This document shows positions 25,801 through 38,410 of a stretch of DNA of 64,000 bases, in pieces; within the stretch, counting starts at the first letter, position 1; every line of letters begins with the position of its first letter. Source of the stretch: Serpula lacrymans var. lacrymans S7.9 (lineage: Eukaryota > Basidiomycota > Agaricomycetes > Boletales > Serpulaceae); assembly GCF_000218685.1 (NCBI RefSeq), contig NW_006763308.1:618824-682823 (forward strand). The letters run 5' to 3'. The notes beneath the pieces are model-generated. The model saw nothing but the letters and a program-made list of their open reading frames with translations. It did no database searches and was not told where the DNA came from. Position numbers and translations under genes: made by a program.

Positions 25801-26464
25801 ATTGAGATTGCCAGATAAAGAACTTTTATCTAAGAGGACAAAACATAACTTCGATGTCACTGTGAGACTCTGAACATCTCTCGCAGTCAATCTTCGCATA
25901 CTTATTTTGTATCATAGATTATCTCAGCACAGCAGCTTCCTCGCCCTAAAGATTCTTCTGGTAGGGAAGTCATGGACAAATCTATGATTAATCCATATGT
26001 CGAAGTGTCTATCCATATTCCAGACTGGACCACCCCCCCCACCGCGCAAGCAAGCACTTCTCAGCTAATTCCCTCTACGTCGACGACCGGATCGTCGTCT
26101 CCCACGGTTGCCCGTATGCTGACGTACCGCACCGGTGTCGTGAAGAATAATGGATTCAATCCTGTGTGGCAAGAAACTCTATCTCTTCCATTTGACTGCG
26201 TGGGTGGTATGAAGGACCTCATCTTTGTTCGGTTCGCTGTCCGGAACGAAGGCGATAACGAAGAAGAGCCGATTGCGTTGTACTGCGTTAACTTAGGGAG
26301 CTTAGAAATGGGTGCGTGACATGTTTTTAAGGATGGCGCGTACAGAAAGCTGATGTCGAATTTTGAAACTATCAGGTTACAGACATCTTCCGTTACATGA
26401 CTCTCAGTTGTCACAATACCTCTTTTCAACGCTCTTCGTGGAGGTTGCGATTCATGATAATTAG
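22813..26464 (+). CDS. PLC1: Phosphoinositide-specific phospholipase C (delta-like, Plc1)
   Basis: Hydrolyses PIP2 to diacylglycerol and inositol trisphosphate. Domains in order: a PH-like domain (KTYIFQLDPDRGQILWESKK to VFQTWDITLRKLF); EF-hand region (LEFDEVEKLCKRL, then after an intron DVQGRDYLDFGDFQRF); PI-PLC X box with ISSSHNTYLVGHQL, whose His is catalytic, LDIYDGDGEP and FHGKTFTSKV with the second catalytic His; a linker with a Glu/Lys-rich helix and a His-rich patch; Y box (SLSESTANKIL, LVRIYPKGLRLNSTNYEPHRYW, GAQLVAINWQT, GYVLKPAALR); and a C2 domain (INPYVEVSIHIPD, VVKNNGFNPVWQETLSLPF, RHLPLHDSQL). About ten introns. The ATG at 22813 is the first in a frame open further upstream. 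All catalytic residues I can check are present. Confidence 0.9.
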
Positions 26465-26915
26465 ATTGTATTTCATCCTTCAATTTCCATTAGAGTCACA
26501 CCTTCAAGCTCATTGTAGAAACTCATAGAACATGCACAAGATTATATGCATTTTCCATTCGCACAGATTCGTATTGCATTGTAGAAACGAAACATTATTA
26601 CTTATATTAGTTTATATAGCAACAGAATAGAACAAGTTCTTTCATTGTTTGTATGCCAGTGCAAAGATTCCTACAACATTGTATCTCAGCGCAAGCTCCA
26701 TCGAATGGGCGATAAACGACAAAAAAAGAGAATGATAAACGAAAATCTAGTTACAGAGAAGATGATGATAGATATAGCAGCAAGCATTTGATATCGAGAC
26801 ATGGTGGTATTTGGGTAGTACTTTATGATATTCGAAAAATGAACATAGATAACAAATATGTAACAAGGTAGTCAAGGAAATGTGTTTCTACACAGGAGCT
26901 CAGTGCGGATGAGCT
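26465..26915. other. AT-rich intergenic region between convergent genes
   Basis: Shared 3' flank of the phospholipase C and the proline-rich gene. No gene or repeat is seen. Confidence 0.4.
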
Positions 26916-27854
26916 TTACTTTGGAGGAGGAGTGGGTGGGCCTGAATTGAATGCCACAAATCAGTAAGTTGTAGAATGAATATGATCAATCTTTACCGAA
27001 AAGCCCAACTCGAGCTGCAGGTGTAGGAGGCATGGGCGATGCGGGCGGAGCAGGGACGGGAGCCGGCGCTAACATGGGGTTGGCTAAAGCCGCAAAAATA
27101 AGTAATGAGCTTGGGTCTACCTAGACATTCAGTTGACGAGATTTTACTCACGTCTCCATTGTGCCCATGCAGGGCCGTCGGATCTGGTTGGTTCAGGAGC
27201 GGGTGGGGGAGGCGCAGGCGCAGGCAGGGCCTTTGCTGCTCTCTCCCTGCGTTCGTTTCTCTTGTGAACGACCCTCCAAGCTGGTCGTGCAGGTGCAGGT
27301 GGCCCGTCGTCTGGTGGGGGAGGAGAAGCGGGAGGAGGCGGAGGAGGTTCTTCGGGCTGCGCATTTCATTTGATCCAAGATAACAAAGAAAAAGAGGACC
27401 GCATTTGTATTTATTGTAAACAGATCGATCGTTTTTATGAAAAGACAATTGTGCCCACCTTTCTCGGCCATTCTGGTGAGTATTCTCCTCCTGCGCCGTG
27501 TTTCGATTTAACTGCCATCAGTTCTGCGATCTCACTAAGGACATTCATAGAGAGTGGATAGTCGAGTGCAATGTTGAAAGAAATCCATGAATGCCGTAGA
27601 TGTCGTCCTATAGGAAGATTTGAGAGGAAGAGACGTACTATTGCAGCTGCCTGCGCTCGTCTCTGAGCTTTCCTACTTCTGAGAGAAGGATGCGCACTTC
27701 GCTTGCAAGTGCTTTGCTGAAATCGTTCAGATATCTGCGATTGTTGTTTTTCACACAGAAAACGATCAGCTTTCACCGGATAACTTGTGGAACTTAGACC
27801 TTCTTACTTAGGAGGGGCACCGTTGAAAGGAACAGGAGACTTGTTGGAGGTCAT
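26916..27854 (-). CDS. Small proline-rich coiled-coil protein, unknown function
   Basis: Six short exons join to a protein of roughly 180 residues. After MTSNKSPVPFNGAPP (27854 downward) comes a charged helix with heptad-like spacing (ASEVRILLSEVGKLRDERRQ, then YEIAELMAV), then GGEYSPEWPRK. A tail very rich in proline and alanine follows, with runs of Pro, a basic KRNERRERAAK patch, and a final GPPTPPPK before TAA at 26916-26918. Each junction has GT-AG ends and keeps phase, which argues for a real gene even though single exons are tiny. I do not recognise a named family. The layout, helix plus Pro-rich tail, suggests a scaffold or SH3/WW-binding partner; that is inference. Confidence 0.62.
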
Positions 27855-28342
27855 AATAGTGCTTTGGCGGGAGAGATGTCAAGTGAAAACACGACACTGC
27901 GATGGTGAGTATTTCTGGTGGTGTCACGTCTGAAAGAGACGGTTACGCCCGAGGCAAATGCAGCATGAGGCACGCCTTGCTGTTACTCTCATGGACCCCA
28001 TTTTAGACATGGTTTCTTTCATATCCAACGAACCCCATCTGTCTTTGTAGTGTAGACGTGGCTTATATTTTTATCAATACACTAGTACTAGTGCCCAACT
28101 TTGTTGCAACGTTGTTTTCAGCCAGCACGTTATTAGACATAAAACCAATGCACGTGACGAACACGTCGCGAGTGTGCAATCGAAGCTTCATCTTCAGAAC
28201 ATGGCCACCAATGGCCACCCAAGAAGCAAAACCACAAAAAATATGCAAGATAACAGAAGATAATCCCTTAAACACCGGTATTAACGATGAAAGACCATAA
28301 GAAGAGGAAAGTTCGCTATTTCGGGTATATTCTGCTGAGCTA
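27855..28342. other. Intergenic region, nothing recognised
   Basis: Upstream flank of the proline-rich gene and downstream flank of the esterase. Short ORFs only. Confidence 0.4.
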
Positions 28343-29630
28343 CTAGTCGACATGACATTGATTTAAGACTTCTTCCACGTAATCTGCCATGATGCGATGT
28401 GTTTCCTTGGATGGATGTCTGTGATAAGTAAACATTAAATACACGGCCGCATGAAATCAAGGTTAACGAGGACAATGTCCTCACCCAGGTATCCAGTAGA
28501 AGTAATGTTCTGGGTCTGAACAGGACCCCACCGTCGAAGTGCCGTTGCCAATCACGCAAGATGAAGTATTCGTATATCCAAATGCTTGATAGCCCGGATC
28601 GGAACCCAGCACGCCGTCCCAGATACGTGCAAAGTTGGCGAATGCGACATTTAAGGGGGGCGTTGCAGAATGGAAAGCTGTGAGACCATCGAAGATAGAT
28701 TGCAGCCAGGCTTGACCATCGGCGTTTGTGGTGCCACGACCGTAGACGTCTGTGACGAGGAAATTGCGGGCATTTGTTGGAGACGATGAAAGAATCTGCA
28801 TTTGGTTGAGGAGATCGTGGGCTGCTTGGGGCAGATGGTCGCCGTCAACTTTGCGAAGTAATATCATCAGATTGGATGGAAGATTGACGAAGAGGATACT
28901 TACTGAAGGAATCCTCCCAGTCACTGAGAATAACGTTTTAGAATTGAGCGAACTGTATGAGGAGAATACCTTACTTTATTCCAAAGAAAACCGTATACAG
29001 AGTTGTATCGGAATCGAGATTGTTTGATTGACTGAGGAAGGTGTTGACTAAGAGAGGATGAGCAGAGGTATGAAAGTGTTCTTGCGAATTTATTACCTTG
29101 CATGATAAAGTCTACATCTTTGGGATTGCTAGGCCAGAGAGTGATGTTTGTGACAGCGCTGGAGATCTGACAATGGAGATGGGAATCAAGCGGGCTGTAG
29201 TGAGGTGAGACGAGATGAACTAACGTACCGCGTAATCCATCAACGTCGCTCCAATGTCATCGGCGATATCCTCGATCCATACTCTCCCGTTCGTCGACCT
29301 TCCACCAGCTTGGGCATTGGGAGGAATGATTACAGGGGGAGCGAGAGGACCACCATCATGTCTACCCCCGTCTGTGTAAGAGTCCTGCACAGTAAACAAC
29401 ATAGCTTCAGTATTGCTGTCCGAAAGAGATGAGCGCGTACTAACCCCAAAAGACACGATTGTCTTGTACTGGCCGAGGTTAAGTCCTGCATTAACGTCTG
29501 CAGTGGTTCCACCGAGGGGCCCACACTGGGGCCCGACTGCTAAGTGGATACCATCGTTGTAGACTTGACGGGATATAATGGCAGCTTGAGCATGTGTTAA
29601 GAAAGCAAGCAGAGATATGTGGAAGATCAT
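28343..29630 (-). CDS. Secreted GDSL/SGNH esterase, carbohydrate esterase family 16-like
   Basis: Predicted secreted acetyl esterase acting on acetylated (hemi)cellulose fragments. The first 17 or so residues are a signal peptide ending HAQA. The nucleophile block is SFG, spliced to DSYTDGG (serine of the SGNH fold). Then come a conserved PLAPPVIIPPNAQAGGRS and GRVWIEDIA, and GINDW formed across the 28920-28970 intron (the Asn block). The ending is DPEHYFYWIPGHPSKETH, with the catalytic His in GHPS, and ADYVEEVL. The Asp usually found three residues before this His (DxxH) is Ile here. The stop is TAG at 28343-28345. At least six introns. It lies near a GH5 mannanase, which suits plant-wall degradation. 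Confident for the family, moderate for the substrate. Confidence 0.83.
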
Positions 29631-31479
29631 GACAGAGACAGGCTATGGGTTGACAGCAGGACCTCAGGACAGAGAACATGTTCGCATGAGCTTTTATGTT
29701 GCCAGGGACAAGAAGCGTACGAGAAGGGAGCCCTGCCTTGAGAGAAGTCTGAAAACGCGCGAAGCAACCCCAGAGATGCACTGACGGAGAAGAAGGAAGT
29801 GCTGTTAAGGGGACTCACTAGACTGATGGACCACGAGGTGGACCAGACTCCAAAGGCAATGGTACGGAATGGAAAGGGCGGGTGACAAGAACATGGGCAT
29901 CATGTGAGACAACCACTTGCCCGTTCTCTCTCACAGGCAGCCATCGTCCGGATCGTTGCATGCGGTCGTGCCATTACCACCCTTATTCGCTTTCATTACG
30001 ACCACATGCACACGAATCATTACAGCAATTGTGAACAATCCAAGGCAGAACTTGAGGCTAATTTGACAGTCACTGCCAGGTTTTTTGAGTCGAGTCACAG
30101 ATGTGCCAGTGGCGCTGCGTCGCGCTCTTTGACCACGCTGCACTGAATTTGGCTCAACAGTACGCAGAAGACCTTTAACAGCACAGCGAGCAGCTCCTCC
30201 AGATCCCCACACCAAGGAAGCTCGCTGAATTGGGGACAGTCTTCTTTCCCACTGCCATCCCCGCAACTCTCTACATTTCTTTGGCAGTGTTATTCGCGAC
30301 TGTGGTCGTGCACTATGACAGAGGACATCGTCCTACTTTGGCTTACCAGCGCTTATGATCACGGGAGCACAATCCTGGCGAGTACTGGCTGAGCAGACCT
30401 TGACATAGAGCAATGAGTGGGCGACTAATGGCGATGTGCACTTCGGGTCTTTTTCAACGTGATCTTTGCGGTCAAAGATTGGTATGTGAATGACCTAGGT
30501 TTACATTACCTCGAGTCTACGACGACTCAGTAGTAGAGAACGCTCGATATACTCTTCTTGGTACATCTGACGTGTGTTTTACTTTTGCAAGTTCCTGCTA
30601 TTAGAAATACTTACTTCCACATGACAGGTGCCAGTCCACATAGAAGCTTGAAGATCACTGGGCGTAATCTCCTCATCCGCCCAATACTCCTATCTCTTCT
30701 GAGATATGACCGTACTAGCCCACAAATCACGGCTCCACGTTACTTTGTATCGAGGGCCACTACGAAAGTCTTGCAGCCGCTAGGCTACAAGTTGTCATTT
30801 AGATGGCTTTCTTCACATTGCCAGTAGACACAAACTGTGTTCCAACTTACTCCTCGAGGGGCTACTCTTACCTCGTTTTGTAAAATCTGACCTTAAAACA
30901 CCGATTGTTGGGATGTCGTGGTCCATATTCCAATCAGTTTCATTTACACAGCGGGCCTGGTGGTTCCTTTGCGTACCTCGCCCTGTCCTGCTATGCCCTG
31001 AATCCACCCCCATGTTCCTCACTCCAATTTGCACTGCACACATCGAGAACCTCACTTTGCTTTCCTTCAGGATGAATCTTTTCTAATCACCCGCCATAAT
31101 ATCGGAATAATTTCGGGCGGAACTCTGAATGCCCTTTGAATCAATATTATGGCACATGCTCCACTATTCAGTACTTCAGTACTCAGCATTCAATATTCAA
31201 TACTCTGTGGCTTCCTTGGATATATATTGTCAGTTACAGCGAGGGTCTATAATAAGCGTTCCAAACTTCACATGACGCGTCGGGCAAAATATATCACGCT
31301 TTAGCCTTTGAACGACGGTGCATATCTCCGCCTCATATTTCATCAGCTTGACTCGTCACCGGTCATCCATCATATCACGCGCTCTCTAGCCAAGTTCCTC
31401 GATGCCTTAAAAGCTTTGCCTGGCAGTACGTCTAGTTCCTCAAGCCGTCGCTCTGGTCAATCCTTCTCGACATATTGAG
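29631..31479. other. Intergenic region of 1.85 kb
   Basis: Divergent promoter space between the esterase and the mannanase. A TATA-like CATAAAAG (minus strand) lies near 29692-29699, about 65 bp above the esterase start. Around 31168-31204 ATTCAGTACT/ATTCAATA-like words recur in imperfect tandem. A TATATATT stretch sits at 31221-31228. No gene was recognised. Confidence 0.4.
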
Positions 31480-33648
31480 ATGGTCAAAGCTGTCCTCGCT
31501 TTTGCTGCCCTTACTGGGCTAGCCCCTCTGACATCTGCCTCTAGCGCTTCGGACTATTGGCGTCGACAGCCTCAGCGTAGGGATGTCTCACCCACCGCCA
31601 CTTTCGCTCCTGTCCCGTCGACATCTCCTACGGTCTCACCCATTGTGCCCAATCCTTCACCAAACTATGTCGACAGTTTCGTGAAGCCTTGCGGAGAAGC
31701 ATTTTCCCTGAATGGCCAACCGTTCTATGTCAGCGGCTCAACTTTTTGATTTTCCGTAATTCGTACTCATTATCCCTTCGTAATTTTAGTTCGCTGGCGC
31801 AAATGCGTACTGGCTCATGAACCAGACGAACGACTGGGTGGATGCTGCTTTTGGTAACTTATCAGCTCAAGGGATTGGCGTTGTCCGAACTTGGTAAGTC
31901 CTCGTTTTGGTACTACATAGTTATATCACCAATTCAATGCAATTTGTCTGATTAGGTTCTTCAACAATGGGTAAGTGGGGCTTAGTATGACTATTGGACA
32001 TATCTCTACTAACTTTTACGCACATAGCTACTACAATACTGTCAATGGCACTGAACAGGCATTCAATGACAGTCCAGAAGGCATTGGTCACCTCGACTAC
32101 GTCGTTAAAAGAGCCAGGGATTATGGTATCAGGTTGATAGCCACTCTGGCGAACAACTGGCCCGTGAGTTCAGACCTCATTGATCCTCGTCGGACACAGT
32201 CTAATCGGTGTCACAGGATTTTGGCGGCACCCATTACTATCTTCAACAAACTGGATATCAATAGTACGCTGGTTATTATTTGATCAACCCGAATCGCTCA
32301 GCATAAATCTATTCAGCCACGACGATTTTTTCACACAGCCAGAATTGATCCAACTCTACAAGGAGTATATCTCCCACATTCTCAATCGCAATAACACCTT
32401 TACCGTAGGTCTTTTTTCGTCCCAACTTCCGCCATGTCTCATCTTATTCGTAACGTAGGGAATTTTGTTCAAGGATGATCCCACCTTCTTTGCCTGGGAG
32501 CTGATGAACGAGCGTGAGTGCCTTGCATACTTGTCTTCGGAATGTACTGACTCCTTCGTATAGCTCGCTGTCTGAGTTATACAGACATTAAAAGTCAAAA
32601 TTGCACAACAGCGAGTGAGATATAGCTTTTACTCATCGCTTCACCATTGTGTGCAAATACTCACTTTCCACAATACTGTAGCTATGACAAATTGGATCGA
32701 CGACATGTCAACTTACATCAAATCACTTGCCCCGAACACTATGGTCACTGTAGGGGATGAAGGTGCGTCACATTGGATCGCAGCCAACCTCTTGTATATC
32801 AATCATTGCACTAGGCTGGTTTAATGAGCCTAGCCTGGTTGACAACTGGTCAGTACGCGATTTCTTAGGCAACTACTCGTATTATATTTGTTCATAAGGC
32901 TGTACGACGGTTTCAACGGTATCGACTTTGAAACCAACCTCCAACTTGAGAATATTGACTTTGGTACATTCCACACATACCCGTGAGCCAGTCTTACTCA
33001 ATAACCGGCGAGACCATTAGCTTCTTTTGATCTGATGTATATTTTACAGAGACCATGGTTGGGGAGCTGGGACCACAGGTTATGACCTATCTTTCGAGTG
33101 GGGTGAACAATGGATTCGTCAGCATCGTACCGTTGGAGCCAAGGTTGGCAAGCCAGTCGTGAATGAAGAATACGGGTTTGCTCAGAGGACCGACAGGTGT
33201 GCTTTTTCTTGGATATATATTAGCTCTGTTTACAATTTATGATCATAGGATGAGCTACGAGCAGTATTATTATGCAGTTACCGAGGACATTGGGATCGCA
33301 GGAGATCTCTTCTGGTGTAGGTGCCCCTTTCTACTTCGATATCCTCTTGCTCACATTCCTCCGATCCAGCCTTCTGGATTGCTCCTCCGGACGGTTCTCC
33401 GATTGCTGAGGGCAACTCGGCTAACTCGACCTACACTCCAGGTCTAAATTATTATACGAACGATACCGACTGGCCAATCATTCGTCAGCACGTTTATAAT
33501 ATGGCTCAACAAAATCTCCCTAAAGGTCAGGCGGATTTCTCATGCTTTGGAGCAAACAAGTATGTCGTTTTATCAACATTTTGATGTACATTGTCCCACT
33601 CATGCTATCTGAACGTTTAGTATGTTCTGTTCCGAGACAGCTGCGTAG
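31480..33648 (+). CDS. Secreted endo-beta-1,4-mannanase, glycoside hydrolase family 5 (subfamily 7-like)
   Basis: Cleaves beta-1,4-mannan in hemicellulose. A signal peptide (about residues 1-20) is followed by a Ser/Thr/Pro-rich linker and the catalytic domain. There is no CBM1 at either end. Motifs: ANAYWLMN, GIGVVRTWFFNNGYYNTVNGTE, HLDYVVKRARDYGIRLIATLANNW, FFAWELMNEPRC with the acid/base Glu, MVTVGDEGWF, IDFGTFHTYPDHWG-type block (TFHTYP then HGWG), KPVVNEEYGF with the nucleophile Glu, and DLFWSAFWIAPPDG across an intron. At least ten introns. The last exon encodes only MFCSETAA. No defect is seen. Confidence 0.9.
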
Positions 33649-34882
33649 ATAGCCAAGCAAATGATCAGCCTGAAGACAACTGATCAAAAATTTCGGTGAT
33701 ACAGGTCGTCTTGGACTAGAAGTTAAGATTAGTATATGATGTCAGAGGATGTAAGAATCAATTCCTGCACAGAACCACCTTTTCCCTTCTGAATCAACGT
33801 GTACGCTTTTCGTAAGAGTGTTCTTGACAACCTGAGACCGCCCCTTTACGGTTTTTCGTGGATCGAGTATTGTAAGAATGAAGGATCTTCTTCCGAAGAA
33901 CTGGATGGTGCTGGGGATGACCCTCTTTGACAGTGGGCACAGACCAACTTTCTGACTAACCTTTAATTTTTCTCAAGCTTTGGACGAAAGCTCTCTTCGA
34001 CGTACAATGACTGACTGGAGAAGCCATTACACTCGGAACCGATCCTCACTCACTCGATTGTTCATGTAAGTGCCTTGACGTTTTTTGCTGATGCACATAT
34101 TCTAATCACTTCTTCAGATTTTGAACGTTGCTACTTATGGCTTATCGGGCTATGACTGGAACGACAATGAGCTCATCAGGTACTCTACGTGACCAGAGGA
34201 TATATGATGAGGTGTGCGGACCGATGGACACTAGATGGTCTTAATAAACGAGCAAGAAAATCAAGGAGTTTAATTGACTCGAACGCTATCATGGTTATGC
34301 CAATAGTAACGAAACGAGTAGGAACAAGGGAGATGAAGGGACTCCTACTCGGTTCCTATTGGACAGTTTGCGATCCGAAGTCGAATATACATGACAATGC
34401 CCGGATCGAGTCGAAATCTCGATACTGAACGTAAAATAAAATCTCGAATCCACAAGAATCGGCGCTGCGAGTGGTACACGTCGCTACTGATCAAGAAGCC
34501 TGGTTTTTGGTGTCACTTTGAGATGGCTCACCGTTGTGTAGATCATAATGAAGTCCGGAGATGAGCGAACATAGCTTTGAAACCATCATATAACTCTGAA
34601 CTGTGTTCATCCATTCGCTCCAGGAGTGATATGACTCTAAAAACATCTCGGAGGTGAAGTGGGAGTGAACCGATAATGCTAAGGTCCACCTTTCCATAGA
34701 CAAAGCTGATAACGTGATAACACAACATCAGTCTCGTCCAACGACACACAATTCAACCCGTGAATTTTCACAAAGATGCACTATGAGAGAAGCTATACCA
34801 TTTCATTGTAAGCCTACCATTGCACTATCGAAATACACTCATGTGGTCCTTACAGTCCAAATTTCCCAACAGAACAACATCC
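33649..34882. other. Intergenic region of 1.2 kb between convergent genes
   Basis: Short ORFs only. Around 34000-34190 there is a donor/acceptor-like pair (GTAAGTGCC…TTCTTCAG), but joining the flanks gives an early stop, so no gene is called. Confidence 0.4.
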
Positions 34883-37544
34883 CTAGCAACTTTTGGCACT
34901 TTGCGCTTCCTCCATCTTGACCCACATTCCTCCCTGTCAAGCGAAAACATCAGCCTCGCGACTTTACGGTGACCAGCACAACAAGCGAGTGATACTTACC
35001 ATAGAATAAATAGTTAAATAGGCCTTCGGCCTGAACTTTTCTATGCCCTTTCGACCACCAGCTGTAGCCCATTCGGCGGGAGGGCGAGATTCAGGGGATC
35101 GAGCCTCAAGATCAAGCGTAATAGACGAGAAATTTTGCAACAGGCGAATGAGCATGAAAGACATCTCGTTGTACGCGAACTGTAGGTCGGTGTCGCCGCG
35201 CAATCAGTGTGTGATAACAAAAAAGGGTTGCATAACAACTTACCTGTTGACCAAGACAAATTCGAGGTCCTGCGTTGAATGGCAAGAAAATAAACGGGTT
35301 GGGTGTCAAATACTTCTTCAGCCTGTCGTCGAGGAATCGATCGGGGTCAAATTCGTTAGCTATCACAAGAGTTAAATTTCTAGCCGACAACATGCAGGTG
35401 CCCTCACTCACCATCTGGACCCCACAAATCAGGCCTGCGATGCATGAGGAGGACTGAATAAGCAACACTGGATGATTGTCAATAAACTACCAGATGCACA
35501 GAGGGAAAAATAGAAACAAACGTAGTTCTAGCAGGAATAAATAATGGTTTTTCATGAGGGTTCAGTGAAGACCATGTAGTATCATTGATACTTTCGCTTT
35601 ATACATTAGACAGAAATGTGATAAGGAAAAAACAAGCAATTAACAACAAGTTCACTGACCGCAAATTGAAGGGACTGATCGATTGACCTATAACATGAGA
35701 TAGTATATTTTCATGTTTAAATGTCACTTACACTGCCGGAAAAAGCCTCAACGTTTCTGGAGATAGTAAAGGTAAGCTTGGATGAAACGATTACATGCAA
35801 CGCTTTACCATTCAGGACTGCACGAAGATACTTCATATCCCTAATATCATCGTAGGTGGGCCTTCGGCTGGGTCCAATCTTCGCCAATATCTCCTCCCGA
35901 AGACGGGCAAGAGCAGGAGGGTGCAAAGCGAGGAGATAGATGGCAGAAGTCAAGGTCGAGGCAGTCTAAGCGAAGAACTTTTAGTATGAACATCAGGAAA
36001 ATGTGGCGTGACATGCCGTGTCTCGACCAGCAAGGAGGATATTGAGTACTTCATCTTTGAGTAAAGTGATATCTACAACCAAGGTTATTAGCGTGCGCAA
36101 CCTCTATAACCACGAAAAATGCCTTCCTTACCTGTGGTCTGGCGTACAAGGTGTTCCAGAAGTGTTTCTTCGTCCAGAAACGCATCTTTGTCGGCATCAA
36201 AAGACGACTGGTGTTTCTGAATGGCCTCCTTCAAGATGGGCTCCAAAAATGCATTAACGACCTGCATAGGCTCCGCCGTTCTGTCTGCAAATAATTCCAG
36301 TAAAGGCCATGTCTGGCCTACCGTATTGCGCCTGGCGACATTGCGTTGAGCGTCTTTAAATGCGCGCGCGAACCTCTCCGAGGAACTGTTATCCTGAAGT
36401 TTTGTTTTGTTCACGTCATAAGGATACGGTAGTCCAGAGAAAAGTGTGTCGACGGAATGTCCGAACAGGAATTCAGTAGCCGAGTCCAGAGTAAACCGCG
36501 AAATTACATCCTTATTGCATGGTGAACAATATTGTTACATCAGGGCTCACGATGAAATAAGAAAACGAAAGGATGCACCTGGAAATCAATGGCATGGCCG
36601 GAATTAAATCGGTCTTTCATCAGGGAAACCGTTTTGTTCGCATGTCGGTCAAATATATCAAAATGGCTAATCCTGTCGCGATTGAAGAACGGACGAGTCA
36701 TGGTGCGGTGGAACCTAAGGCAAATGCCATAAGCCAATGCACTTTGCTTATAGAATATAATCTTTACTTCCACGTTTCTCCTGAACATCATTATTTGGCG
36801 GTTGTGGGTGTCATATATAATGAGTTAATCGACTATGCCAACTTATCATATGACTCACCATCAGAGTTGAATACACCAGTGCCTAAGACGGATCGAGCAG
36901 TATCACGGAACTTTTCACCTATTCGGGATTATCGTTAAAACAGGATGGTGAGATAATGGTCAATGTGCAGACCTTTCTCGTAGTTATTGAAATCAGTAGC
37001 GAGGATCGTCTGCATCGGCATTACCAAAGCAATGCATTAAAAAAACATGATGATTACTCACCTTGATATGATTTGGTTCCGCCGTCATGATGACGTCCTC
37101 CCATAATATGTTCAGGTTGATGGTTGGTCCGTATGCAACCATATGTTCATGCATGACCTGACCTGAGCGAGAAAATGACAAGGTCAAGTCACGGCTTGAT
37201 TTGGCCTGGATATGAATGAACTTACCAATATAATCATCGTCACCTTTTGTGACGAGCTCTATCAACACATCCATATTTCCAATCCATTTCCCTTGAACTC
37301 GCGGAACTGCTCGCGCGCCCATTATCATAGCTCTTCTCCGATGAGAGCGCTGAGTCCAAGCCAAGTAAACCGTGAATACGATGGGAGTGCCACCAAACAA
37401 GAAAGCAGAGATCGCCCATGATGAGAGAGAGAGATGATACAATGAAAAGATGCGTGAGACAGCAATGAAGAGACCAACGATGGGAATAACGAAGGAGAAA
37501 AACCAGCGAGTGAGCAATACCACACCTGGTGTTTTCCACGACAT
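34883..37544 (-). CDS. Cytochrome P450 (CYP63/CYP52-clan-like)
   Basis: Membrane-bound haem monooxygenase; related CYP63 enzymes oxidise alkanes, fatty acids and xenobiotics. It has two hydrophobic helices in the first 75 residues, then [16 protein letters not shown]. Motifs: [15 protein letters not shown] (C-helix region), LLAGRDT spliced to TAS (I-helix oxygen-binding motif), [14 protein letters not shown] (ExxR in the K-helix), FDPDRFLDD (PERF-like) and [12 protein letters not shown] with the haem-ligand Cys. More than ten introns. The I-helix intron (35966-36016) begins GC rather than GT. The last intron near 34935-35003 leads to [11 protein letters not shown] and TAG at 34883-34885. The gene seems intact. 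Confidence 0.88.
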
Positions 37545-38180
37545 GGTAGTACTCTGAGTGAATTAGTTGATGCTATTCAATCACCACCGTAACATACAAT
37601 AATATGCTCTGGGAGGTTTTTGACACAACCTTCGCGCATGAGTGCAGCTTTTATAACAATGATGAGTTCGGGTTACTACTTATCGTGGGGCAAATATCTG
37701 ATGCTGCGCTTTGATTGAAATACGGTTCGTTGCCAAATGCAGTTGCCGCCGCAGGTTAGTCTGCATCCAAAGTGAGGACAAAAACCGTAGTACAGGAATC
37801 GGCAACTCTGCCATAGCTAGGGAAGTCACCGAATCGGTCGACCAATTGACCCACTTGTAGTTCCCACGGAAGTCCTGTAACTAGACATTGTATTACCCTG
37901 CTGATGTAAGTCTAGTTAGAGGCATATATCCGTTTCCCGGCCTCTTTCTATATTTCCTTAATAATTCCACAGACTTAGGCTCGCCGCGACATCACCTCCA
38001 CCGGCAATACCAGAGTCCCTGTCGGAGGCATGACCACAATTGCTACGTCATCGCCTAACGGCTTGTCGGCCAATGACAGTCGCAACACGAACAGTAACGC
38101 GCGTGACGGGACGCGCCTGGCATCGAGCACAATGCAATGCATTTGTACCATGATTTTCTAAATATGTCAGGGTAAGATGG
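37545..38180. other. P450 upstream flank and edge of the accessory region
   Basis: Promoter side of the P450. No gene was recognised. It leads into the hairpin and minisatellite that open the repeat-rich half. Confidence 0.4.
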
Positions 38181-38217
38181 CGATCGAACGAAGCCGCGAA
38201 GCGGCTTCGTTCGATCG
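38181..38217. repeat. Perfect 37-bp hairpin palindrome
   Basis: Two 17-nt arms (CGATCGAACGAAGCCGC and its exact reverse complement) flank a 3-nt loop GAA. It lies 0.2 kb left of the minisatellite. It could be an element end, a cruciform or a terminator-like structure; the sequence alone does not decide. Confidence 0.9.
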
Positions 38218-38410
38218 GTGGGCTGGAGGCATGATGAAGAGATACCAGACTGCCCTCAATGGAGGTAGACGAGCAGTTTCGGATTTTATTCCTCATCAGT
38301 GGTATCTTCAGAGGTTTATATATGCAAACTGGCGAGAGTAGCGGCGCTTTAAATCGCATACTCCGACGGGGTCCTAGCTATTAGATTCTTCGATTACGAC
38401 TCGTACTCGA

